20,457 bases of DNA from positions 1 through 20,457 of the forward strand of contig DASYSE010000113.1 in NCBI GenBank assembly GCA_036003705.1, read 5' to 3'. Made by a program: the position numbers and the translations under genes. Shown piece by piece: positions 8,093 through 14,002 of the stretch (positions are counted from its first letter, which is position 1; the number at the start of each line of letters is the position of its first letter). Origin of the DNA: CALGFH01 sp036003705. Lineage in GTDB: Bacteria > Actinomycetota > CALGFH01. The notes beneath the pieces were generated by a model. That model made no database searches, was not told the DNA's origin, and saw nothing but the letters and a program-made list of their open reading frames with translations.

Positions 8093-9154
8093 TCAGTCGC
8101 GCTCGAGCTCGTGGGCCCTGAGCGACCTGGTGATGGCGCGGACGTGGCGGCGGCGTTCGGCGGCGGCCAGCGGGTCGGCGCGCCGCTCGGCCCAGGCCAG
8201 CTCCCGCTGGAGCTTCTCCCACGCGGCGAAGCGGTCGGCCTCCAGGCGGCCGTCCTCGACCGCCTCCCTGACCGCGCAGCCGGGCTCGGTCCGGTGCCGG
8301 CAGTCGCCGAAGCGGCAGCCGGCGGCCAGCGCCTCGACGTCGTCGAAGACGGCGGCGGTGCCGGCGCTGCCGGTCCACAGGCCAAGCTCTCGCAGGCCGG
8401 GGGTGTCGATCACCAGTCCGCCGTCGGCGAGGACGACGAGCTGGCGGGTGACGGTGGTGTGGCGGCCCTTGCCGTCGTCCCTGACCTCGCCGGTGGCCAG
8501 CAGGTCGCGGCCGGCCAGCCGGTTGACCAGGGTCGACTTGCCGACCCCGGAGGAGCCGAGCAGCACGGCGGTACGGCCCGGCGGCAGCATGGCCGCGATG
8601 GCGCCGACGCCCTGGCCGGTGAAGCAGCTCAACGCGAGCACGTCGACCCCCGGGGCGACCGCCGCCAGGCCGGCCATCTCGGTGGCGACGTCGGTGCCCC
8701 ACTGGGGGCACAGGTCGGCCCGCCCGAGCACGACCACCGGCTGGCCGCCGCTCTCCCAGGCAAGGGCGAGCAGGCGCTCCAGGCGCCGCGGGTTGGCGTC
8801 GCGCCCAGGGGCCACCACCACCAGCACGAGGTCGACGTTGGCGGCCAGCACCTGCTCGCCGGCGCCAGAGCCAGGCTGGCGGCGGGTCACCGCCGTGCGG
8901 CGGGGAACCACGGCGTGGACGCGGTCGTCGCGCAGGGCCACCCAGTCGCCGACCGCCGGCAGGTCGGCGACGCCGGGACCGGCCAGGTGGCGCAGGCGGC
9001 CGGTCGCCTGCGCGGGCAGCTCGCCGTTCTCGGTGGCGACCTTGTAGCCACCCCGGTGGGCGGCGGTCACCCGGGCGGGCCGGTGCCCGGAGGCCGCCCA
9101 GGGCGCGAACTGGTCGGCGAAGGCGCCGTCCCAGCCGAGCAATCCGAGGTCCAT
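8093..9154 (-). CDS. rsgA: Ribosome small-subunit-dependent GTPase A
   Basis: A 353-residue circularly permuted GTPase that checks late 30S subunit maturation. An N-terminal OB-like region is followed by the permuted GTPase order: G4-like LGRADL (about residues 158-163), then the P-loop GSSGVGKST (about 200-208, Lys206), then DTPGLREL. The C-terminal zinc site is complete: Cys280, Cys285, His287 and Cys293 (C-x4-C-x-H-x5-C). The G4 motif, normally N/T-K-x-D, is G-R-A-D here. The ATG at 9154 is preferred because family-like sequence (LGWDGAFADQFAP) starts right after it. A longer in-frame start at 9271 would translate the upstream 42-bp repeat as Gly/Ala/Arg filler. No Shine-Dalgarno precedes 9154; a CACACT box ends 6 nt upstream, so a leaderless mRNA is possible. 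Confidence 0.92.
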   Translation of the reverse strand: MDLGLLGWDGAFADQFAPWAASGHRPARVTAAHRGGYKVATENGELPAQATGRLRHLAGPGVADLPAVGDWVALRDDRVHAVVPRRTAVTRRQPGSGAGEQVLAANVDLVLVVVAPGRDANPRRLERLLALAWESGGQPVVVLGRADLCPQWGTDVATEMAGLAAVAPGVDVLALSCFTGQGVGAIAAMLPPGRTAVLLGSSGVGKSTLVNRLAGRDLLATGEVRDDGKGRHTTVTRQLVVLADGGLVIDTPGLRELGLWTGSAGTAAVFDDVEALAAGCRFGDCRHRTEPGCAVREAVEDGRLEADRFAAWEKLQRELAWAERRADPLAAAERRRHVRAITRSLRAHELERD

Positions 9155-9160
9155 GGGCCA

Positions 9161-9244
9161 AGTGTGGCGGGCGCCGGGGCCACCCGCACCCGAATTCGGG
9201 CGAGTGTGGCGGGCGCCGGAGCCGCCCGCACCCGAATTCGGGCG
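9161..9244. repeat. Two 42-bp tandem units with palindromic cores between rsgA and the divergent receiver gene
   Basis: Units at 9161-9202 and 9203-9244 differ at only two positions. Each holds the perfect 12-bp palindrome CCCGAATTCGGG near one end and a GGCGGGCGCCGG block near the other. They lie in the 195-bp gap between two divergent genes, a natural place for operators. Each unit also carries, on the minus strand, one CACACT that could serve as a -10 box. Since 42 is a multiple of three the units also stay open in the rsgA frame, but I judge them non-coding. Confidence 0.85.
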
Positions 9245-9349
9245 CCGCCGGCACGGTGTCGCCTTGACCACGACCGCGGCCCGCGATCAGGATGCGGCCG
9301 CCGGGCGCGACATTTCGCTTCCGAGGAGGAGAACGCAGGTGGGCAGCGG

Positions 9350-10150
9350 ATGACCACCGCCAGGATCATCGAGGCCGTCGGCAGCCTGCTGTGGCCGTTG
9401 CTGGTCGCCGTGATCGTGTTCCGGCTGGCCCCGCACGTCCCAGGCCTGGTCGCCGACCTGCGCCGCGCCATGCGCACCCGCGCCTTCACGGTCAAGATCG
9501 GCGGCGCCGAGCTGTCGGTGGAGGAGGCCACCGAGCAGCTCCGCCGGCAGGTCACCGACCTCCAGACCCACATGGCGAGCCAGCTCGCCGCACGGGAGGT
9601 CGGCGCGGAGCCAGGCGCGGTCGCCGCCGGGCCCGTTGCCGACCAGGCCCGGGCCACCGTCCTGTGGGTCGACGACGACCCTGAGGCCAACGCGCTGGAG
9701 ATGGCCAAGCTGCGCGACGACGGCGTGGAGGTGCTGCAGGCCCGGTCGACCGCGGAGGCGATGGACGTGCTGACGCTGCGCCGGGGGGTGCGCGCGATCG
9801 TGACCGACCTGGGTCGCAACGAGGGCGGCGAGTTCCGCCCCCACGCCGGCCTCGCCCTGCTCCGCCAGCTGCGCGAGGCCGAGCTCGACCAGCCGGTCGT
9901 CGTCTACACCAGCATCCGTGGGGTCGAGCTGGACCGCCAGGACGCCCTCGACGCAGGGGCCGCGGTCGTGACCGCCTCCCCGACCGAGCTGTTCGCCGCC
10001 CTCACCCGGGTCCTGGCCGGTCCCACCCCGAAGCCCGAGGCACCGGTCCCGCCAGCCCCCGGCCGGACGGCTCCCGGTCCGACCGGCCCGCCCTCGCCCC
10101 CGTCGTCCGGGGTGGTTCGCCCTCGCCGCCGGCCGGCCCGCCCCGGGTAG
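9350..10150 (+). CDS. Membrane-anchored receiver-like (CheY-fold) protein
   Basis: A 266-residue protein. Residues about 8-27 form one membrane anchor, followed by a basic stretch, a short coiled-coil-like helix (SVEEATEQLRRQVTDLQ) and an Ala-rich linker. Residues about 102-222 form a receiver-like domain: acidic cluster VLWVDDDP (Asp108-110), candidate phosphoacceptor Asp153 in VTDLGR, and Thr/Ser at the end of strand 4 (VVVYTS). The invariant Lys after strand 5 is missing (VVTASPTEL), so signalling through phosphorylation may be altered. A Pro/Arg-rich tail ends the protein, and there is no DNA-binding output domain. Receiver domains of this WVDD.P / D.GR subtype can sit in membrane or effector proteins, from my recollection. 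The ATG at 9350 has only an AGGTGGG-like Shine-Dalgarno. Function unknown; it is divergent from rsgA and convergent with the oxidoreductase. Confidence 0.75.
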   Translation: MTTARIIEAVGSLLWPLLVAVIVFRLAPHVPGLVADLRRAMRTRAFTVKIGGAELSVEEATEQLRRQVTDLQTHMASQLAAREVGAEPGAVAAGPVADQARATVLWVDDDPEANALEMAKLRDDGVEVLQARSTAEAMDVLTLRRGVRAIVTDLGRNEGGEFRPHAGLALLRQLREAELDQPVVVYTSIRGVELDRQDALDAGAAVVTASPTELFAALTRVLAGPTPKPEAPVPPAPGRTAPGPTGPPSPPSSGVVRPRRRPARPG

Positions 10151-10163
10151 CCGGTGCAGCGGA

Positions 10164-11093
10164 TCAGCCGCGGGTGATGACCACCTTGCCGGTGACCTTG
10201 CGGGCGTAGAGGTCGCGGATCAGGGGGAGGGCGTCGGCCAGGGGGGCGGTGGCCTGGACCTTGACGTCGAGCTGGCCGGCGCCGGCCTGCTCGGCCAGGT
10301 TGGCCATGTCCTTGACGGCCTGGGTGGGGGGGACGCTGGTGAAGACCCGGAAGCCGTAGATGGTGACGCCCTTGGAGTAGAACGACTCGACCCGGAAGGT
10401 GGACTGGGCGTCGGCCGAGTTGCCATAGGCGACCACCCGGCCGCCCCTGGCCGTAGCGTCCAGCAGCGGGCCCAGCATCGGGCCGCCGATGCCGTCGAGG
10501 ACCACGTCGAACTCCCCCTCGACCGGCGAGCCGTCACCGGGGTGGAGCAGCGCCTGCGCCCCGGCGGCGCGCACCGCCTCGGCGCGTTCCTCGCTGGCCG
10601 CCTGGCCGGTCACGGTGGCCTTGGCCTGGAGGGCGAGCTGGATGGCGAACATCCCGACCCCGCCGGCCGCTCCGGTGACCAGGACCCGGTCGCCGGCGTG
10701 GGCTCTGGCCAGCCGGAGAATGCCGGCAGCGGTGAGCCCGGCGACGGGCAGGGTCGCCGCGGTGACGAAGTCGCAGGCACCCGGTAGCGGCGCGGTCCAC
10801 TCGGCCGGCACCGCCACCCGCTCGGCGAAGGTCCCGCCGGTCGAGGAGAGCGCCAGCACACGCTCACCGATGTCGAACTGGGTCACGCCCTCGCCGAGGG
10901 CGGCCACGGTCCCGGCCACGTCCCAGCCGATCACCGTGCCCGGCGGCTGCTTGGCCGCCGTGCGGATCTCGCCCCGGTTGACCGAAGCCGCCTCCACCTC
11001 GAGCAGGAGCTGCCCCGGGCCGGGGGTCGGCTCGGGGATGTCGGCCAGGACCAGGGCTGGGGAGGCGGCCGGGTCGGCCACGAGCGCGCGCAT
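10164..11093 (-). CDS. Zinc-independent MDR-superfamily NAD(P)H:quinone oxidoreductase
   Basis: A 309-residue medium-chain dehydrogenase/reductase. The N-terminal GroES-like domain (about 1-120) shows PGPGQLLLEVEAASVNRGE and GWDVAGTVAALGEGV. The Rossmann domain carries the nucleotide-binding motif TGAAGGVG (about 139-146), and the protein ends in GKVVITRG as quinone oxidoreductases do. The Cys/His ligands of zinc alcohol dehydrogenases are absent, pointing to the quinone-reductase/enoyl-reductase-like branch. It probably uses NADPH to reduce quinones or conjugated carbonyls; the substrate is not predictable. The start at 11093 matches family N-termini but has a weak ribosome site. It ends 13 bp from the convergent receiver gene. 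A remnant of an AraC-type regulator lies immediately upstream on the same strand, perhaps its former regulator (inference). Confidence 0.88.
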   Translation of the reverse strand: MRALVADPAASPALVLADIPEPTPGPGQLLLEVEAASVNRGEIRTAAKQPPGTVIGWDVAGTVAALGEGVTQFDIGERVLALSSTGGTFAERVAVPAEWTAPLPGACDFVTAATLPVAGLTAAGILRLARAHAGDRVLVTGAAGGVGMFAIQLALQAKATVTGQAASEERAEAVRAAGAQALLHPGDGSPVEGEFDVVLDGIGGPMLGPLLDATARGGRVVAYGNSADAQSTFRVESFYSKGVTIYGFRVFTSVPPTQAVKDMANLAEQAGAGQLDVKVQATAPLADALPLIRDLYARKVTGKVVITRG

Positions 11094-11140
11094 GCGGCAA
11101 GCCTACTACGCCCCGTTCGGCCCCGACCGCTGTGCCGACC

Positions 11141-11287
11141 GGTGTCGGGCCGAGCCGGCCAGGTGACCGACGACCCGTCGGCGACCAGGTCCATGAGATC
11201 GTCGGGCACGATGCGGCCGGGACCGCCGGCACCGCGGACGGTCAGCGCCCACAGGCGCTGCACCCAGGGCGTCAGCGCCGCCGGCGG
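11141..11287 (-). pseudogene. N-terminal remnant of an AraC-family regulator
   Basis: On the minus strand the frame reads APPAALTPWVQRLWALTV, later GRIVPDDLMDLVADG and then PDTGRH. This matches the pattern at the start of actinobacterial AraC regulators with a DUF6597-type sensor (LAPWV..LW, then R.LPDGC.DL, then GPDT..H). About 49 codons are recognisable. No good start codon or ribosome site precedes it (the only in-frame start upstream is a TTG at 11362), and after PDTGRH the frame runs into unrelated sequence over the oxidoreductase start. The rest of the sensor and the helix-turn-helix domain are missing. It fills most of the gap between the oxidoreductase and the ilv promoter. Family match is from memory. 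Confidence 0.6.
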
Positions 11288-11330
11288 TGCCTGCTGCGGT
11301 CGGCGACGGCACCCTCGGACGCCCTGGCGC

Positions 11331-11360
11331 TTGACATGGTCTGTACCATCCGAGAAACGC
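11331..11360 (+). promoter_or_regulatory. Candidate promoter of the ilv operon
   Basis: A perfect -35 hexamer TTGACA lies at 11331-11336. At 16-18 bp spacing the -10 region (about 11353-11360, AGAAACGC) is poor. An alternative -10 is TACCAT at 11344-11349, with no good -35. Either choice puts the RNA start about 20-30 nt before the leader peptide, which is the right distance. The local drop in GC supports a regulatory region. Confidence 0.45.
11336..11349. promoter_or_regulatory. Candidate operator within the ilv promoter
   Basis: ATGGT and ACCAT form a perfect inverted repeat around CTGT, overlapping the last base of the -35 box and the spacer. The shape TGGTCTGTACCA resembles operators of GntR/FadR-type repressors. 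A protein bound here would block RNA polymerase, adding a second layer to the attenuator downstream. Confidence 0.35.
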
Positions 11361-11386
11361 AACCGTAACCTGCGACAGGGATCTTG

Positions 11387-11422
11387 ATGCCAGCTCGGTC
11401 AACTCTGGTACTTATCGACTAG
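11387..11422 (+). CDS. ilv attenuator leader peptide (MPARSTLVLID)
   Basis: An 11-residue ORF with AGGG 6 nt upstream of its ATG. Four consecutive regulatory codons, CTG GTA CTT ATC (Leu-Val-Leu-Ile, 11405-11416), lie three codons before the TAG stop. CTT and GTA look uncommon in the neighbouring genes, so they would slow ribosomes further. The stop codon abuts the first hairpin of the attenuator, and the ORF sits about 100 nt before ilvB. Together these are the hallmarks of a leader peptide that senses charged tRNAs for all three branched-chain amino acids. The peptide itself probably has no other job. Confidence 0.85.
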   Translation: MPARSTLVLID

Positions 11423-11465
11423 CGCGGACGACGCCGCCATAGGCGGGTCCGCGCGGAACCTCCTA
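11422..11465 (+). promoter_or_regulatory. Attenuator: pause hairpin and competing antiterminator upstream of ilvB
   Basis: Hairpin A pairs GCGCGGAC (11422-11429) with GTCCGCGC (11447-11454) and stacks CCGCC (11434-11438) on GGCGG (11442-11446) around a 3-nt loop. The antiterminator pairs TAGGCGGGTCC (11440-11450) with GGAACCTCCTA (11455-11465): nine pairs, two single mismatches, GCGC loop. It uses both the 3' arm of hairpin A and the 5' arm of the terminator, so the three structures exclude each other. A ribosome stalled on the Leu-Val-Leu-Ile codons would cover the 5' arm of hairpin A and favour the antiterminator. Confidence 0.8.
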
Positions 11466-11490
11466 CGCCCTCGAGGCAGGAGGTTTTTTT
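11457..11490 (+). terminator. Intrinsic terminator of the ilv attenuator
   Basis: AACCTCCT (11457-11464) pairs perfectly with AGGAGGTT (11478-11485). After a 2-nt bulge, GCC/GGC close a 5-nt loop. A run of seven T (11484-11490) follows, rare in DNA this GC-rich. It lies 32 bp before the ilvB start and would stop transcription when branched-chain amino acids are plentiful. Confidence 0.88.
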
Positions 11491-11522
11491 CTTGCCCGGC
11501 CACCAACCCCGTGGGAGACACC

Positions 11523-13274
11523 GTGAAGCTGACCGGCGCGCAAGCGCTCATCCGCAGCCTGGAAGCCTGCGACGTCGAGGTCATGTTCGGCCTGCCCGGC
11601 GGGGCCATCCTCCCGGCCTACGACCCGATCCGGGAGTCGTCGGTGCGCCACATCCTGGTCCGGCACGAGCAGGGCGCCGGGCACGCCGCCGAGGGTTACG
11701 CCTGGGCCACCGGCAAGGTCGGGGTGTGCATGGCGACCAGCGGACCGGGCGCGACCAACCTGGTCACCGCCCTGTGCGACGCCTACATGGATTCGGTGCC
11801 GCTGGTGGCCATCACCGGGCAGGTGCCGAGCTGGGCGATCGGCTCCGACGCCTTCCAGGAATGCGACACCACCGGCATCACCATGCCCGTCACCAAGCAC
11901 AACGAGCTGGTCCTGGACGTCGACCGGATCCCGGGGGCGGTGGCCGAGGCGTTCCACATCGCCGCCTCCGGCCGGCCCGGCCCCGTCCTGGTCGACGTGC
12001 CCAAGGACATCCTCCAGGCCACCACCGAGTGGGCCTGGCCGGCCACCACCGACCTGCCCGGCTACCGGCCGGTGGCCCGGCCCAACGCCAAGCGGGTCAG
12101 GGAGGCGGCGGCGGTGCTGCGGGCGGCCAGGCGTCCGGTGCTCTACGTGGGCGGCGGCGTGACCAAGGCCGGGGCCGAGACGGCCCTGCGCGAGCTGGCC
12201 GAGGCGGCCGGGGCGCCGGTGACCACCACCCTGATGGCCCGCGGCGCCTTCCCCGACAGCCACCCGCTGGCCCTCGGCATGCCGGGCATGCATGGCAACT
12301 ACGCGGCCGTCGCCGCCCTGCAGGAGGCCGACCTGCTGGTCGCCCTCGGGGCCCGCTTCGACGACCGGGTGACCGGCAACCTGGCCACCTTCGCACCCGA
12401 GGCCAAGATCGTCCACGCCGACATCGACCCGGCCGAGATCGGCAAGAACCGGACCGCCGACGTGCCCATCGTCGGCGACGTGCGCGTGGTGATCGAGGAG
12501 CTGGTGACCGCCTTCCGGGCCGCGGTGGCCGAGGAGGGCCCCGGCGACACCGCCGGCTGGCAGCGGGCCACCGCCCAGTGGAAGCAGCGCTTCCCGTTCC
12601 GCTACGACCAGCAGGACGGCGGGCCGCTCAAGCCCCAGCACGTGGTCGAGCGGGTGTCGGCCCTGACCGGTGGCGAGGCCGTGGTGGTCGCCGGGGTCGG
12701 CCAGCACCAGATGTACGCCGCCCAGCATTTCCGCTTCGATCGGCCCCGTTCCTGGATCAACTCCGGCGGGCTGGGCACGATGGGCTTCGCCGTCCCCGCC
12801 GCCATGGGGGCCAAGGTCGGCCGCCCCGACGAGCTGGTGGTGGCCATCGACGGCGACGGCTGCTTCCAGATGACCGCCCAGGAGCTGGCCACCTGCACCA
12901 CCGAGCGGATTCCCATCAAGGTCCTGATCCTCAACAACGGCCACCTGGGCATGGTCCGCCAATGGCAGGAGCTGTTCTACGACGAGCGCTACTCCGAGGT
13001 GCACCTGGGCTTCGAGGTCCCGGACTACGTGAAGCTGGCCGAGGCCTACGGCGCGCTCGGCCTGCGCTGCGACCGCGCCGAGGAGGTCGACGCCACCTTG
13101 GAGAAGGCGCTGGCCACCGACGACCAGTCGGTGGTGGTGGACTTCCGGGTCGACTCCCACGAAGGGGTCTTCCCGATGGTCCCCGCCGGCCGCCCCAACG
13201 ACGAGATCATCCTCGGCCCCGAGTTCTCCCCCGAAGAACAGGCCGCCGCCACACGCAGGGAGGTGCGTGCCTGA
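11523..13274 (+). CDS. ilvB: Acetolactate synthase, large catalytic subunit
   Basis: A 583-residue thiamine-diphosphate enzyme making 2-acetolactate or 2-aceto-2-hydroxybutyrate, the first common step of Val/Leu/Ile synthesis. The N-terminal TPP domain has the catalytic Glu49 in RHEQGAGHAAEGYA; the FAD/dehydrogenase-like middle domain follows; the C-terminal TPP-Mg motif is GDGCF (Asp445) through LILNN. Full length for the family. Start: the GTG at 11523 has GGGAG 5 nt upstream and gives the usual N-terminus (KLTGAQALIRSLE). An in-frame GTG at 11511 lacks a Shine-Dalgarno. It is the first enzyme gene after the attenuator and is coupled (TGATG) to a duplicated junction before ilvN. The last residues, TRREVRA, recur at the end of the next mini-ORF because of that duplication. 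Confidence 0.96.
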   Translation: MKLTGAQALIRSLEACDVEVMFGLPGGAILPAYDPIRESSVRHILVRHEQGAGHAAEGYAWATGKVGVCMATSGPGATNLVTALCDAYMDSVPLVAITGQVPSWAIGSDAFQECDTTGITMPVTKHNELVLDVDRIPGAVAEAFHIAASGRPGPVLVDVPKDILQATTEWAWPATTDLPGYRPVARPNAKRVREAAAVLRAARRPVLYVGGGVTKAGAETALRELAEAAGAPVTTTLMARGAFPDSHPLALGMPGMHGNYAAVAALQEADLLVALGARFDDRVTGNLATFAPEAKIVHADIDPAEIGKNRTADVPIVGDVRVVIEELVTAFRAAVAEEGPGDTAGWQRATAQWKQRFPFRYDQQDGGPLKPQHVVERVSALTGGEAVVVAGVGQHQMYAAQHFRFDRPRSWINSGGLGTMGFAVPAAMGAKVGRPDELVVAIDGDGCFQMTAQELATCTTERIPIKVLILNNGHLGMVRQWQELFYDERYSEVHLGFEVPDYVKLAEAYGALGLRCDRAEEVDATLEKALATDDQSVVVDFRVDSHEGVFPMVPAGRPNDEIILGPEFSPEEQAAATRREVRA

Positions 13275-13374
13275 TGAGCACCCACACCACCTCGGTGCAG
13301 GTCGAGGACCGGACCCGCAGGGAGGTGCGTGCCTGATGAGCACCCACACCATCTCGGTGCTGGTCGAGGACCGG
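13254..13374 (+). repeat. 62-nt tandem duplication across the ilvB/ilvN junction
   Basis: The 59-bp segment at 13254-13312 recurs at 13316-13374 (period 62) with two mismatches. Each copy holds the end of ilvB, a Shine-Dalgarno (AGGGAGG), the TGATG stop/start overlap and the first ilvN codons. The first copy is frame-shifted relative to ilvN because 62 is not a multiple of three. Confidence 0.95.
13274..13336 (+). CDS. 20-codon coupled mini-ORF created by the junction duplication
   Basis: The ATG overlaps the ilvB stop by one base and the stop overlaps the ilvN start by one base (TGATG at both ends). The ORF starts like IlvN (MSTHT.SV.VEDR) and ends like IlvB (TRREVRA). It has its own AGGGAGG ribosome site, identical to that of ilvN. 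Translation is therefore plausible and would pass ribosomes from ilvB to ilvN. The peptide itself is unlikely to have enzymatic function; it lacks the rest of the ACT domain. The alternative is that it is a neutral recent duplication. Confidence 0.6.
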   Translation: MSTHTTSVQVEDRTRREVRA

Positions 13375-13857
13375 CCGGGGGTCCTGGCCCGCATCTCCGG
13401 GCTGTTCAGCCGGCGCGGTTTCAACATCGACTCGCTGGCCGTCGGACCGACCGAGGACCCGGGCCGCAGCCGCATGACGATCGTGGTCGACTGCGCCGAG
13501 CGGTCCCTGGAGCAGGTCACCAAGCAGCTCAACAAGCTGGTCCACGTGCTGAAGATCGTCGAGCTGGAGCCGGACCGGGCGGTGGAGCGCGAGCTGGTCC
13601 TGGTGAAGGTCAAGGCCGACCCGGCCGTCCGCTACCAGATCGTCGAGCTGGCCGAGATGTTCAGGGCCAAGATCGTCGACGTCGCCTCGGAGGCGCTCAC
13701 CATCGAGGCCACCGGCAGCCCGGCCAAGGTCCAGGCCATGCTCGAGCTGCTCGACCCCTACGGCATCCGCGAGCTGGCGCGTACCGGCCGGGTCGCCCTG
13801 TCCCGCGGCGGCAAGGGCATCACCGACAAGCCGCTGCGTGTGGCTCGGCCCGCCTAG
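13336..13857 (+). CDS. ilvN: Acetolactate synthase, small regulatory subunit
   Basis: A 173-residue regulatory subunit that activates IlvB and confers valine feedback inhibition. An N-terminal ACT domain (about 5-78: SVLVEDRPGVLARISGLFSRRGFNIDSLAVG) is followed by the C-terminal small-subunit domain (about 85-160: ELVLVKVKADPAVRYQIVELAEMF). The length is normal for the family. The ATG at 13336 has AGGGAGG upstream and overlaps the mini-ORF stop. Hence ribosomes finishing ilvB must re-initiate twice, or initiate independently, to make IlvN. Confidence 0.96.
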   Translation: MSTHTISVLVEDRPGVLARISGLFSRRGFNIDSLAVGPTEDPGRSRMTIVVDCAERSLEQVTKQLNKLVHVLKIVELEPDRAVERELVLVKVKADPAVRYQIVELAEMFRAKIVDVASEALTIEATGSPAKVQAMLELLDPYGIRELARTGRVALSRGGKGITDKPLRVARPA

Positions 13858-13898
13858 AAATGAGTGATGCGCCTGCCAACCCGTAGTCCCCGATGCAT

Positions 13899-13952
13899 GT
13901 GGGGGAGCTCGCTTCCCCCACCGCCCCCCAAAGGCGCCCGTGTAATGGGCGC
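13899..13952 (+). promoter_or_regulatory. Two hairpins in the ilvN-ilvC gap
   Basis: The 145-bp gap holds a perfect 8-bp stem, GTGGGGGA (13899-13906) with TCCCCCAC (13914-13921), 7-nt loop, and a 6-bp stem, GCGCCC (13934-13939) with GGGCGC (13947-13952), 7-nt loop. Neither is followed by T residues. They could mark mRNA processing, partial termination or stability control separating ilvBN from ilvC. No Leu/Ile/Val-rich leader ORF is present here. Confidence 0.45.
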
Positions 13953-14002
13953 GGTGATCGCCCAAGCCTTGCCGTTCTCCGCTGAAGGAGGCACTCCCCG
14001 CG

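Noticed and set aside
5568..9254. A 1228-codon open frame on the minus strand across pknB, the protease and rsgA
   Set aside because: It is a shadow frame caused by high GC. It is rich in Arg/Pro/Gly, matches no family, and overlaps three well-supported genes in other frames. Only its short stretch at 6025-6125 has meaning, as the protease remnant.
9155..9271. Extended N-terminus of RsgA including the 42-bp repeats
   Set aside because: The extra residues are repeated Gly/Ala/Arg without family similarity; the RsgA-like sequence starts right after the ATG at 9154. Not fully excluded.
6518..9349. Long plus-strand open frame upstream of the receiver-like gene
   Set aside because: It is antisense to the protease and rsgA, with low-complexity GC-driven composition. 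The real gene begins at the ATG at 9350.
11360..11500. T-box riboswitch upstream of ilvB
   Set aside because: No T-box consensus (such as AGGGTGGNACCGCG) or specifier stem was found, and a short translated leader peptide explains the region better.
13254..13374. Transposon footprint or attachment site at the ilvB/ilvN junction
   Set aside because: The repeat is a plain head-to-tail duplication of coding sequence without inverted ends or foreign DNA between the copies.
13860..13886. Tiny ORF MSDAPANP as a leader peptide for ilvC
   Set aside because: It contains no Leu, Ile or Val codons and has no good ribosome site, so it would not sense the pathway products.
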